A stretch of 64,000 nt of DNA from contig NC_060215.1 in the NCBI RefSeq assembly GCF_021130785.1, positions 67,646,501 to 67,710,500 of the forward strand. The letters run 5' to 3'. Shown piece by piece: positions 33,011-45,102 of this stretch (within the stretch, counting starts at the first letter, position 1; each line of letters starts with the position of its first letter). Origin of the DNA: Homalodisca vitripennis. Its lineage: Eukaryota; Arthropoda; Insecta; Hemiptera; Cicadellidae. A program made the translations under genes and the position numbers. The notes under the pieces are model-generated. The model was not told the origin of the DNA. It saw nothing but the letters and a program-made list of their open reading frames with translations, and did no database searches.

Positions 33011-36000
33011 GTCAGTCATAACAACTTTATTTAGCAACATCATTTAAATTTTAGTGTAAGAATATTATGTAACTTGTTATGTAAATGTTATATGCAAACA
33101 ACTTCCATTAATTTTATTGTAAACATGATAATATATCTTAGTGTCAGTAACAATACTGAATCAAATGAGACCTCAGTGTTTGAATTGCAAAGGAAGATAA
33201 GATCTTGAGTTACTGATAGTGTATATTGAGTCTATGGACAAGACCACTTGTTGACTATAGTCATTCTCCCACTATGTATGCACACTCAATTATTCTGTTT
33301 AGTAAGATCTGAAAAATATTTATTCAAAAGCAATGTACCATTGATATAATATGTATGTACAGTACCTTTCGATATACACATAGCACATGTGGAAACAATG
33401 TAACATATTGTAATTTCCTTATACAATTATTTTTTGTTACACATTTTTTTAAAGTTCTTTACTAAACTATTCACTGCATTGACCCTGCAACTGGCAGTTA
33501 AAAACTCTGTACTGGCAGACTCTGTTTGCTATTTATGCACATTATTATTTAAACATCTGTTTATAATAGTTAGAGTAAAATATTTATTAATACATATTTT
33601 CTTTTCGAGTACATTACAAGGAATATTTATGTGTAGTTGAACATGCCTTTTGTATTTCGAAGTAGCACTTTATTTTATTGCTTGAGAAACCCAGAAAAAA
33701 GTTAAATGTGGAATTTGTAAAATAAAGCCTTAGAAAAATACAAAAATAATTTTGCGTAGGAAAATCAAAATTATGCAAAATATGTAAAAAATTATTTTTT
33801 TTTACCATAAAATTTTCTTAGTCAGCAGCGATGACAATGTTGTGAAAACTAAGTTTTAAATAACAAAAGATACACACTGAGTTGTAAATGAAACTCATAA
33901 GTGATATATCACTTGTTAATGAATTTTGTAAGCAAAGTTGTAGTGTATCACAATAATGCTAGAATACCTTCACTAGGAAAAAGTAGTAGCTAGTCACAAA
34001 TACTTGTTTTCATTAGCCTAATAGCATAAGCAATGTTTACAAAAAATCGTGTTGGCCTGTAGAACAAGAAACAATGTTTAAAACACTTGTTTTGATTCAG
34101 AAAGAAATATATTACGCATTGATGTAGCTCATGTCTTTCCCAAACAAAATTTCCCACGATACAATAAAATGGTAAAACTCCCTTACTCACAAGTTCTCTC
34201 AATGCGGGCGAAGTAGTAATGGAGTTGCAATCTAACATTTGTATCGTAATTTTAAATATTTTTGTCTTAGATAATACACATTATTATTCAATAAACTATA
34301 TATAGGACATAACTGTGAAACATTCCAATTAATGTGATATAAAGTGCTACCAATTTAAATGTACTTTAAGATAGAAAAACTTTGTGTAAACAGATTATTG
34401 TAAAAACAACTAAGAATTAGTTACTTGCCATTAGGAAAATAAATGTCCAAAAAAGATTAATTACTGATCGTTGGCCAGTTAAATAGTTAATAAATAATGT
34501 CAAAAACAAATTTAAACTGAAGTAATAAAAAATAAGTGAAAATGAAAAATTACATAAATTAACATACCTCTTACTTTACTTCAAAAATTTAATGAAAGGT
34601 AGTAATTAATTTAATTTTGTAATTTTATTATAAAGTGGCTTACTTAAATATATAACATAAAAATAAAAATAGCACAACCATATTAACAAATAATTTTCAG
34701 CATTGGTGGCATTTATAAAATATCAATAGTAAATTTATATGCAATACATTAAATACATATTAACAATCAGACGAGATAAACTGAGGGTTAATTATTAAAA
34801 CACAGAACTATTGACCTTCACACGCTAGCAGGTGAGTATGAAAATGAATTACAAGTTATTTACAAAAAGTAATTAGTACAGCATTCATAACAGAGTTCAT
34901 CAATTTAAAAAATCTTATGTTATCCACATCAAACCATTACATACCATTGGAAAACATCATGTATCATATACAAATTAATAAAAATAAATAGTTAATGCAA
35001 CAACATTTACTAGTCGAAACTTAATATAGAACTCACAAAATAGGTTATAAATAACTAGCAACCAATAAAATTCAAGATCATGTTAAGGTGAGTTTACACT
35101 GATACACATGTATGAGAACTTGTGATATATTCTTGTCTGAATACAAGTCTAAAGTTTGAGTTCCTACTTAAATCCCAATACATGTTGACTGACATCTGAG
35201 TGTTAACACTTGCATACATGTTGATTCTACAAAAGGAGTTAGTTTTTTTAAATATTAGTTGTTTTCGTATATTGTATGTTATTATTTATTATGCTTAGTG
35301 ATGAAGTGGAGATTTTATAATTGTCCACTTGTACACTGCTGTTGATAGAATAAAAAAATGAAACAATGGTGGTAGCAGCGTAATTTTTTTAATAAAAGAG
35401 CAACTAAGTAAAAAGAGCTTTTACAGTATGCCATTTGGTCTCAATCTTTTTAGCAAAGAAATTTAATTGTACTGTGGCAGTGTAAATTTCCTTTCTTTTG
35501 TCACTATCCCGGTACTGCTTGGACTACTTAACATTCCATATGAAGCCCAAATTTTCTCAATTAGTTGCAGTATTGTTTCTCCATTCCAGTACAAAGACCT
35601 TCAACACAATGAAAATAGTCTACAAACTAACTGCATTGTCTAAATCAGAAAAGCTTCAATTATCACCTCACACAAGTCATTGTTTAAAAAAAAGTTTGTT
35701 TACTTAAAATGTATAAGCATTTGTTGAAACTCATACAAAATGTGTGAGTTTTTGAGTAAATTTTTTTCTGGATTTGTTAATTCAACAATTATCCATGTCT
35801 ACAAGTGTAACTAATCTTACCTCATAAACATGCAACAGTAACAAGAAGCCAACACAGGTGAGGGTTTGGTCAGAAAATAGCAGGAGTCTCTTTTATTTTT
35901 CACCTTCGTTATGAGGAAGTGTTAATTTTCTCTAGTTTATTTTGCACAGCAATGTCTACTAATTTTGATTTTAGCACATTTCTTGGTAACTATTGGAAAG

Positions 36001-36437
36001 TAACCAAATGTAACTTTAAACTGTATAAGTATAGATAAATTAAGAGCTTAGACTGATATTGACAGTACAAATTGTTCAAAACTCTATAAATAAATCAAAT
36101 AATACAAGTTTGGCATACTTTAAAAAATTTAAATCATATGAACACAATGTCCAACAAGGTAAAAATATCATATTTTTCCATGTGACAAAAAGTATCTTAA
36201 ATTCTTAAGGTGCACAAACAACATTTTGATTTGGGGACATTATTGTACATTCACAATTGCAATAAATAACTCAAAGTGTAGTAAGTTAGTATAGTCTAAC
36301 CAATAAAGAGTATCACTGTTTATTTATTCGTTATTATTATTATTTATTTACTGTTATTACTGTACTGAGGCAACATATATTACTGTTTTTGTGTTTCTTG
36401 TTGAATAATGTCTCTAAGGTGACATAATGGGTTTCAG
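33011..36437 (+). other. CERK intron b-c
   Basis: A 3427-bp AT-rich intron. No mobile element with clear ends and no further exon were recognised. The short open frames at 33434, 33990 and 35498 have no domain. Confidence 0.6.
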
Positions 36438-36590
36438 GTGAAAGTGCTGGTTTGGATGTAAGTAGTGTACACAACCAAACCACCTTGCTGTGCTACTATG
36501 CCAGTGTCATCTCCTATGGGTACCTAGGTGACATTATACGGGATAGTGACAACTTCCGATGGATGGGTCCTAAACGTTATGATTTCTCAG
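36438..36590 (+). CDS. Cerk: Ceramide kinase exon c
   Basis: Flanked by gggtttcag and TTCTCAG|gttggt; phase 1 in, phase 1 out, 153 bp. It reads ESAGLDVSSVHNQTTLLCYY, then SVISYGYLGDIIRDSDNFRW and MGPKRYDFSG. The vertebrate enzyme has DVSSVHHNSTLLRY, GYGFYGDIIKDSE and ARYDFSG at the same place. The Asp of the SAGLDV block corresponds to a conserved acidic residue of the family. The exon is intact and joins exon b through a split Gly codon. Confidence 0.95.
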
Positions 36591-37204
36591 GTTGGTCCTC
36601 AAAACTGATTTAAATTTAATTTTTAAGAAATGTGTTTATAAGTAAGAACCAAGGGTTTATACATTTGGCACTATCTAAAAGCCCATTACTCATAATAGGG
36701 ATTTATTGTTTTAAAGAGTGATGGTTTTATTTAAATGTTTTTAATTTCTTTGGTACATTTTCTCTAAATTTAACTTTCTCCTCTGTTAACTAAATGCATT
36801 AACCAATGTTATTAACATAGAGATAAATCCATTCTTTTATAGTATTTATCCTTTATAATAGCAATGACTTGAAGACAATGTGCTAGCCTAGTTTCATACG
36901 GTCACCACAGTTACAAGAAATAATTACCCTTCTTTAGAATCTCAAATCAACTCAGATCTAAATCTTAATTCAAATTATTTCCAATATCTCTTGAGACTAT
37001 CAATTTTGAGACTAAAATAAAACATTTCTCCAAAATTTACTTTAAAATTCAATAAAGTTTTGATTATTTCAAACTATTACTTGAAATTGTAAAGAGGAAC
37101 AATACAGCTTCAAACCATAATCCAGAAAACCCTAATTCTATTAATTTCTTATAGGGGAACTTACATCTCAAATGAAAATAATCCTTTGCAGTCTGTACAG
37201 CCTA

Positions 37205-37545
37205 TTACCCCTAGACTCTCTACCCAAACTGCCCTGAGTCAAGGGAAATGTTACCCCTAAATTCTAACCAAACTGCTGAGAGCCGTAGGTAATGTCATCC
37301 TTGAACTCTTCTATTCAAACTGCCCCAGTCAAAGGGAATACCACCCTTAAACTCTCCTACTCGAACTGTTCAGAATTAAAAGGAATGCCATATCCGAGAA
37401 CTCTCCTAACCAAAATACTCAAAGTCAAAAGGTATGCCACCTCTAAATTCTCCTACCTAAACTACCCTGGGTCGAAGGGATTGTCATATCGCTGAATTCT
37501 CCTGAGACCCAAACTGGTACAAGTCGAAGAGATTGTAGCCTTGTA
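37205..37545 (+). repeat. Degenerate minisatellite, about 47-bp period, 6-7 units
   Basis: Units contain CTCTCCTA.CCAAACTG, then GTCAAAGGGAATG and CCACCCCTAAA. The conserved AAACTG/GAACTG points fall at about 37226, 37270, 37317, 37363, 37411, 37458 and 37509, giving spacings of 44-51 bp. An open frame of 67 codons over part of it (37292-37495) is a by-product of the repeat and not a gene. Confidence 0.8.
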
Positions 37546-38271
37546 TGAGTGACTAATGGATAAACTCGGTCTTAATAACAAGAATATAATAATAGCAAAA
37601 TTATGGTAAGCCTACTAGATCAGGTACTATGAAAGGTAGCTTATTTTAAATCTTGAAAAAAACTATGAGTCACCGGCATATTCCTAACAGTTCATACAAG
37701 TTGTTAAAAAGATTTAATTTATTCTAATTCATCACCAATAATAGTAGATTATCTGTTTCCAGGAGACCAGATTCTGATGTTATATAACAAAAAATTAACC
37801 CTAGAATATATACAGTAGTGCTTAAAAGTCTTGAAATGATCTAATATCTCTTGTACTCATAAAGGTACAAACATAAAACTTTGTACAGTGACATAGGACG
37901 AAAAATTCAACTTTTTGATACAATCAGTAGCTCTTCACCATCTCAGGGAGATGGTCTGTAAGGGGTCTGTGGAAAATCTTAAATATAAGCATAGGTCGAG
38001 GTGCATACAATTTTAAAGGTCTTAGTAGAACATCATGTCACAAATTAGACATCAAAAGGTTAATCCAACAAAATGACGTTGCTCAAAAGTTTCAATACTG
38101 ATCTTATGTACAAGTTCAAGAACAGCTTAATTTTATTGTAACCATATCAGATGAAGCTACAAAACTTCACACATGATTACTGTAAATAAACACCTATTTC
38201 AAATTAATAATTTGTAGTGGTTAGTAACAATAGCAACACAAAATTGTTAACGTAAAATTAAACTAATTAAA

Positions 38272-38599
38272 AGGAAACAGGATTTTTCCGGACATTTGCC
38301 ATCGTTCAGTGAAACAAGAAATCAGTAACACTAAGTTTCGAGATCTGCAATCTGATCTCTTCTTCAGGTAGACAACTAACCTAATACATGATTACAAACT
38401 AGGTTAAAATAAACAAATCTTACCAAAGCGTTGTGGCACGCCTAAGTCAGGAATCACAACCTACATGTTGTTTGTCAACTTCACTAACTCTATAAACATG
38501 CACTTAATAAAAAACTATACAACATTAATCATTAAAACTTAACTTAAATCCTGTTTCCTTCACAATCCTTCCATCGTCAAAAATAACCTTCAAACAAAG
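38272..38599. mobile_element. Short interspersed element with 12-bp target duplication
   Basis: AAACTAATTAAA occurs at 38260-38271 and 38600-38611, immediately flanking the unit. Inside, AAGGAAACAGGATTT (38271-38285) and its reverse complement (38546-38560) form a partial inverted repeat. A 12-bp duplication is typical of a retroposed sequence. On the reverse strand 38335-38367 reads CTGAAGA, a GAGATC/GATCTC stem, and GAAAC, which recalls the hammerhead motif found in Penelope-like elements. No protein is encoded. Confidence 0.5.
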
Positions 38600-38833
38600 A
38601 AACTAATTAAAGCAACTTCATGAATTTTCTGCTGAATTTACAGTTTACTTTTAAAAACTTGAACCGCCACCATTTTGTAACGGATAAAGCTTTTGATGTG
38701 CAGTTTGCGACTGCTTGACTAGCCCTTTAAAATGAATGCATATCAACCTATGCTTACATTAAAATTTTCTACCGACTCCTCGAGGACTGTTCCAATAGAA
38801 TAGCAGGACACTGAATATATCCTCAAGTAGGTA

Positions 38834-38834
<1 letters not shown>

Positions 38835-38868
<34 letters not shown>

Positions 38869-38905
38869 CACACTCTGATCTTATTTTATTATATGTATAT
38901 ATTTT

Positions 38906-38946
<41 letters not shown>
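38835..38946. repeat. Two (TA)n tracts
   Basis: TA dinucleotide tracts at about 38835-38864 and 38909-38946, separated by AT-rich sequence. Confidence 0.95.
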
Positions 38947-38950
<4 letters not shown>

Positions 38951-40064
38951 GAGCTACTGGTGAACATATACTCATTCCTAGAATAACATACTGGCTGGCA
39001 CTAGCGTGATCTTGATTAAATGAAATCTACTCATTACAGCAAGAGCCAAGGAAGTGAGTCACATTTTATCACATAGCATGTCTTCTCTACATGTAAATTT
39101 CTAGTAACATTCTGTAGTCTGTTAACTGCTGTTTTTTCTAATATGAATACTGACACGTTTTTGCAGGGGAACTTTTACCACCTTTATCAGACATTAGTTA
39201 TATAACAGGTATTACTTTGTGCTTCCCTACTAATTTATGGAGGTGTTTTATTTATTTACGAAATAAGACACTATCAGTTGTTATTGTTGTATGATTGTAC
39301 AACCTTGTAATTTGATGCTGTATTTGATTAAAACATGCAGAATAGAAATACATGTGATCTTACAATAGTTTGAATACAAATTATTTGGGTGCAGCAAGAG
39401 TAATTTGGGAATCAATAAGAGAATAGTTGGATTCTAATATTTGTATTCAGGCTGTTGCATAGAAGGCATTCATTAGTTATGCAACTGTTACTCAAAGTCC
39501 AGATGACAAGCCCCATACATTACAGATGCAGCAGTGATAGCTCGGTGAATAGAAGAAAGGTAAATATACATCTTCAGGAGTTAAGGGCTCAATCACAAAC
39601 CCCTCTATTGTTTCTAATACAGATTATAAAGTTGTAGTTTTAGAAAAAAAAAACTTTCTCAATTTCTTTCTTATACTTGAAAATATTTATAACTTGTTAT
39701 TTTAAATTGAGAAAAACCACTTGTTTTACTGAAATATATTTCCAAACTCTAGACTTTGTTGGTGGCCACAGTAATTTGTTAAAGTACAGAAACTCGTTTT
39801 TAAAATATGATCACTCTGTATTATAAGACTACATGCAATATGACCTTGAGATGCGTCCATTTAATTCGTTTTTTTGCATCCGAATACGATTTTATTAAAA
39901 AATTGTTGTTATTTTATTTTTAAATTATAAATCATTTGGTATAGCCTCTTAATTTATTACTTTGTGGTAGTAATGGAAATCATTACTTAAGTAACAGTAT
40001 TTCAGTTTTTAGTTATTAAGACCAGTATAATTCTATAGTGTCTGTTTAAAGTTATGAATTTAAG

Positions 40065-40217
40065 GTATGAAGAAGTTTCTGGCTAATCAAGGTTATGAAG
40101 TAGAAATCAAGTTAGCCGTAAACTCAAGCAAAACTGAAGAAGATTCTAAATGTTTAAAAGACTGCAAGCGCTGTGCATCACAGAAAGATTTAACTTCAGA
40201 TGAATCCTCAGTTCAAG
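40065..40217 (+). CDS. Cerk: Ceramide kinase exon d (C-x3-C-x2-C motif)
   Basis: Flanked by gaatttaag and TTCAAG|gttagt; phase 1 in, phase 1 out, 153 bp. It reads MKKFLANQGYEVEIKLAV and KCLKDCKRCASQKDL. The CLKDCKRC segment is the C-x3-C-x2-C motif, which is specific to ceramide kinases and reported as needed for activity (vertebrate CRAGCFVC). The rest is less conserved, as in other animals. The 5' splice acceptor ends AAG, which is less common than CAG or TAG but usable. The reading frame joins exon c through a split Gly codon. Confidence 0.92.
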
Positions 40218-41532
40218 GTTAGTAATTTTATTGGATATTATTAAGTTTAAAACATATTAAGTTAGGAGTTTATTTTGAGTTTAGTATCCATTTTAATGTT
40301 CTATTTTTGTCTCATTAATCGTTGTATCACAGTAATAAACCATTGTTATTTATATGAGGTTAGTTCTGTTATAAATGTATATAAATGGGTGGTAAAGTAA
40401 ATTTTATTGATTATTTGCGTATTACATCTCGACTTGTTAGTGGCTAAGTGAAACATAATTATACTTACCGTTAGTGAAGTGACTCAAAATTACACACATT
40501 TAATATATTTAACCAGCTGTAAAATCTTTTGATATTTTAATTTCTCCTATGTGGATTGTAAAGTTTATAAAATTAGTTTATATAAAGTGAATCAAAGTAA
40601 TTTAAAGTAAACTGTAGGTATTTATTTGGTAAGTTTCCCATTCTATAGATAGACAAGTAAAATAAGAAAGGTTTTAATCTCTATAGTGTGTGATATTGTG
40701 AGAAAAAATAAACGCCATTTATATAACACTGAGTGAATTTCCATTTATAACTAAGCAATTATTTATCTTTTAGGAAAATTCATTACATTCATTCTTTTAA
40801 GAAATATTTTGCCACTGATATTAAATAAATATTTCATACATTTAAAAAATAACTTGAAAGTCAAAATTATAAATTAAAAACATTCCTGCACTTGCTGAAT
40901 TACTGTTGCATCTGAATTTTAGCGCTTCAGACCATCCACACAAAAAAGTGTCTGATGAAGAATTAGCAGATTTAAAAATATTACTCAGTGATAGTGAAAA
41001 TTACTTTATACAGAATATCTTAGGCTTAAAAGCCTGACAATAATTGTGAAATTACCTTTGTCACTTCTGCCTCTCACACAGCTGTTCAGATAAGTTAACA
41101 GCATCACAGACTGTGTCTGTCCCCTTAGTCCTTTCTCACATACCTCAAGAAGTACAGATGAAATAATTAGTCTGGGCGCGCGGCCGGTCGGTGGTAGGCT
41201 ATGGCGCGGGGGGAAGAGGGGTGTGTGAATCAGTCATTCCTGAAAACATCACGCCCGCGCCACGGTGGCGGACTTCAAGATCGGGCCAGCCGGAAGGGCT
41301 TGGCTGACTTGTGACTCATCTTTCCCTCCAGCAAACCTTCCCTCCAAACAATATAATACCAGTGTGACATCTGTTGTCATAGAGTGAGCATCGTTAAACT
41401 TCAGTATTAACAGTGAGTTGTTCTAAGCTGTGTGTATTTACTGTGTGCAGTTAACTGTGAATAATTATTACGTTCAGTGTTTTTGTGTATTGTGTTATTT
41501 TGTTTTAGTAAGAAGCTTATTTCATAAGCAAT

Positions 41533-44341
41533 ATGTGTGACCGCGTGAAATCAAAACTGAAGGGTAGAGTTTTGCACAGTCAAAGTCGTGAAATTGTCAG
41601 TAATGTATATACATTCATGAAAAAGGAGGCTGATGAAAAAACTTTAAGTATTCCCTTGGCAAAGGCCCGTGTCTGAACAGCAGTAGCTACAGGCGCCTCA
41701 GAACGTGAAATCTCAAGAATTAATAAAGAGCTTAAAAATTTAACCGTTAATAATGACAATGGTGAAAGTAGCTTTCTCACCCCAAACAAATTGAAAAGGA
41801 ATCGTAAAAAGCCTATTACAGGATTGGATGACTTTGACAAAGCTCTGATAAGGCGAGTTGTGTACGAGTTCCATCTTCTAAAAAACAAGCTACCAACTGT
41901 ATCTTTGTTACATGAAGAATTGAAACAGCGGATCGACTTTAAAGGATCAAAATCAAGCCTCAACAACATTCTTAACCCTAGAACTGTTAATCGACATAAT
42001 TATGTCGGTTAATGCCGCTTTTGTGGTGTTAACCGTCAAAATTTTGTCGATCAAACATTCCCTCGTATAATTACTTTTTATAATATACTCCGGTAACGTA
42101 TCGATATAATTCATGCACCATTGGATTCGGGAAGAAAAATGCTAAGGAACAGATGAGTTTTATTCCTCTTTGTATTATGGTTATGACGTAGCAAGCTTGT
42201 TATTTTGAACGTAAAAGAAAACGCGACGCCGTTTGTTGTGACCGCCATATTGCCGCTGCCGTTCTGTATCACTTTCGTGCCGAGCTGTGGATATTTGTAA
42301 GTTTTAATAGTTTTACGCGTGTTTTAGTGTCGTATTTAATGTGTAGTGTGTTGTTTGATGTCGTAGTAGTGTAAACATATATATTTTAGAATAAATCAAT
42401 TTCTATTTACTGAAATATGTTTGAGAAAATTACCGGCTTTGTGTAGGCTATGGCAAAATGACTTGGCTAAAATTCATTTCACATAGTTTGTTATTGTTTT
42501 CACTTACTAAACGTTATTTATAGCACTCTTTTAGCTCTGAAGTAACTATTTATTTTTGGTAAATAGATAGTTTTCACAATAAAATATATATTTCCTGTAA
42601 TTTCTTTGGTTATATATAATAACTGTTTGGGTTATTCTATATTTTTTTCAATATCTTTAGTTATATTTATAGTTTTCTAACTACATAATATTTCCTATTA
42701 CTTATAAACCATAAATTTATAAATTTTGATATAGTACAAGCTTTAGAAACTATTTTATATTTTGCTGAATGAAAATCTTTTGCAAAATTTTTGAATAATG
42801 GCAAAATTTTACTTTTTTTACTTTTCAAAAAATAATTTATGGCAATTATTTCATTACTACTGTATATTCTATTTTATTCTAAGTAATAAAATATGCAAAA
42901 TAACATGTATTCATAGATAAATGTATTAGCAAAACTTGTTTTACCAAAGTCTTACGTGTACACCCGATTTTCAGAATTTATACGCATCGCTGCTTTTTGT
43001 TCTATAGCTTTATGATGCTTTCATAAATGTGTATAATGTTTATGTTTTTCTGAAACTAGATAAAATTTGACACAGAATGGCTATCTCACTTATAAATATT
43101 TCTCACTATAACTTCATTTGCTAGGTATGGTCCCCCCCAAATTTAAGAAATATTTTTCGTAAATTTTATATTTGATTAAAAAAATTGTTTATTAGAAAAT
43201 TTTTGATGGTTAATTTTACAATATAGTGCAATTCTACGTTTAATTCTGAACACAAAAATATATACTCTTATTTATATTGCTTTGATTTTATATTTTTAAT
43301 AATTTTTTTTAAAAAAACCTTGCGCGAAGCTCCAAAACAGCCCGACACTACAGGATGAAATGACCGCCAGTTCTAGGGTTAAAGAACTTGGTTTTCGATG
43401 GAGAAGGACACAAAATAACCGCAAGCTTTTGATCGAGACTAATGAAATAAGAGGAAAAAGAATTTCGTATTTAAGAGCACTCAAACGTTACAGAGATGAA
43501 GGACGTCCAATTATATACTTAGACGAGTCTTATATACTGACAAGTCATGTGTCAAGTTCATCGTGGTCTGACGAATCAACTAAAGGAATGCGTGTTCCCA
43601 TTTCGAAAGGGGAACGGTTGATCATGATACACGCAGGAAGTGAAGCTGGTTTTGTTCCCAATGCATTGACAATGTGGAAGGCAACGAGTCATTCGGGTGA
43701 TTACCACGATAACGTGAATACGGAATCAATGATGAAATGGATGAGAGAAAAACTTCTGCCTAACATACCACCAAGATAAGTTATTGTTGTTGATAACGCC
43801 CCCTATCACAATGTACAAAAAGACTTCAAAAAGTAAGAAACAATTGATGAAAGATTGGCTTTCTAAACATCAAATACCTTTTTCGGATGATTTGCTAGTC
43901 CCGGAGCTGTACAGGGTTATTCTCCTAAATAAACCGAGATTTGTTAGGTATGAGCTTGATGAACTAGTGACCAGCAGTGGAGGACATGTTGTGCTTCGGC
44001 TCCCACCATACCACCCGGACTTAAACCCTATTGAACTTATTTGGGCTGAAGTGAAAAACTACGTAGCCAGTAGAAATATTCAGTGCAGTTTTTCAAGTAT
44101 TAAGTCTTTAGCGGAAGAAAAGTTTTCACTTATAGGTGCAGAGGAATGGGCCAGAAAGTGCGAACACGTGAAAAAAATTGAAAATGAATATGCTTCAGCT
44201 GAGCCCCAAATCGACAATCTCGTGGAATCAATGATCATTTCACTCGGCAGCAGTGACAGTGAAAGCAGTGAAAACGCGCCAGATGACTTGAGCGGCATTG
44301 AAGACTTGGGTGATTTGAGCGGCATTGAAGATTTGGATTGA
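41533..44341 (+). pseudogene. Sailor-like transposase, interrupted by a MITE and by stops
   Basis: From ATG 41533 the + strand reads an N-terminal DNA-binding region (SREIVSNVYTFMKKEAD; AVATGASEREISRINKE; DFDKALIRRVVYEFHLL). At 41972 a MITE interrupts it. The frame continues at 43383 (KELGFRWRRTQNNRKLL) and joins exactly when the MITE and one TTAA are removed. The catalytic part has IIYLDESYIL (Asp), VIVVDNAPYHNV (Asp) and HPDLNPIELIWAEVKNYV (Glu), with about 80 residues between the last two. An acidic tail with a repeated DLSGIEDL motif ends at 44341. Defects are a TGA at about 41677, a TAA at 43777, and a one-base frameshift near 43830. Confidence 0.8.
41976..43378. mobile_element. piggyBac-type non-autonomous element, TTAA TSD
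   Basis: The ends are CCCTAGAACTG (41976-41986) and its perfect inverted copy (43368-43378), flanked by TTAA (41972-41975, 43379-43382). CCCTAGAA with a TTAA duplication is the signature of piggyBac ends. A 16-bp palindrome, CGACATAATTATGTCG, lies at 41992-42007. The 1403-bp interior is AT-rich, has no transposase, and so needs help in trans. It lies inside the Sailor-like transposase coding region. Confidence 0.9.
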
Positions 44342-45102
44342 AGCGTATGTATTAACTTTGTACATATTTTATTATTATTTATTAACATGTTTTAAATTAC
44401 TTCTGTCATTAAAAAACTGTGGAGAATGTTGAATACAACACTGTTCTGTTCTATTCTATTATGTAAGGATCTAGCTTTATATTTAAGCCATTTAAAGACA
44501 GTTTAAGATTTAAAATGTTAAAACTGAACTTTTATCCTAGGAAATATATTAGGTGAGGTTTATAGGTAAGCCAAAATGTCATTGCTTTCACGCTAAAAGA
44601 ACTGAAGACCGTACTGAGACTGGGAGAAGCTCGCGCGCCGAGTGTTTATAAATATTAAGATAACGCTTAATTTCCCCCGGAATGAGGGGTCGTAGAAAAA
44701 AGTTTTTTAGACAAAAAATGCAGTTTAATCGATTTTCTAAAACTTTTCCATGGGAAGTTTGATACTGACAGAATAATAAAAAACTTCCTCGCAGAGCGAA
44801 AATTTCATGTCATAAAATTAACCAAACTAAAACTGTACTTGGTTTTTACTAATTTAGACATTATTATTTTAGAATTGACATTTTTTATACGTATTGGTTG
44901 GAAAGACAAGAATGTGTTCTTTAATTTGATATAACTTTTATTACGATAAAGAAATGGCAAAATGCTCATTTCATGTGTTAAATGGAATGAGTTTTGTGAA
45001 ACGTTTCGTGTGACAGCGAAATAGAACCTCGAGCGAGCCGAACCTTAGTTGAACGGCTAGTAGTGCCAGAGCCGCGAGCCCAGACTAATTATTTCATCTG
45101 TA

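Larger units (their letters stand above)
36591..40064 (+). other. CERK intron c-d
   Basis: A 3474-bp intron holding the minisatellite at 37205-37545, the repeat with a 12-bp duplication at 38272-38599, and TA tracts at 38835-38946. The acceptor is gaatttaag. Confidence 0.7.
41155..45100 (+). mobile_element. Sailor-like Tc1/mariner-type DNA transposon with TA TSD
   Basis: The inverted ends 41155-41177 and 45078-45100 are 23-bp perfect repeats starting CAGATGAAATAATTAGTCTG. TA flanks both (41153-41154, 45101-45102). GC-rich subterminal blocks with CpGs follow on each side. The transposase remnant is on the + strand (41533-44341). The internal piggyBac-type MITE (41976-43378) accounts for 1.4 kb of the 3946 bp, so the original element was about 2.5 kb. 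The long second spacing of the catalytic triad, about 80 residues, fits the DD82E/Sailor group as I recall it. Confidence 0.85.

Noticed and set aside
38335..38367. An active hammerhead ribozyme
   Set aside because: The core order is right, but there is an extra base before stem II and no convincing stem I; reported only as a resemblance.
41976..43378. A spliced intron inside the Sailor-like transposase
   Set aside because: The segment has perfect inverted CCCTAGAACTG ends and TTAA on both sides, which is an insertion signature rather than splice sites.
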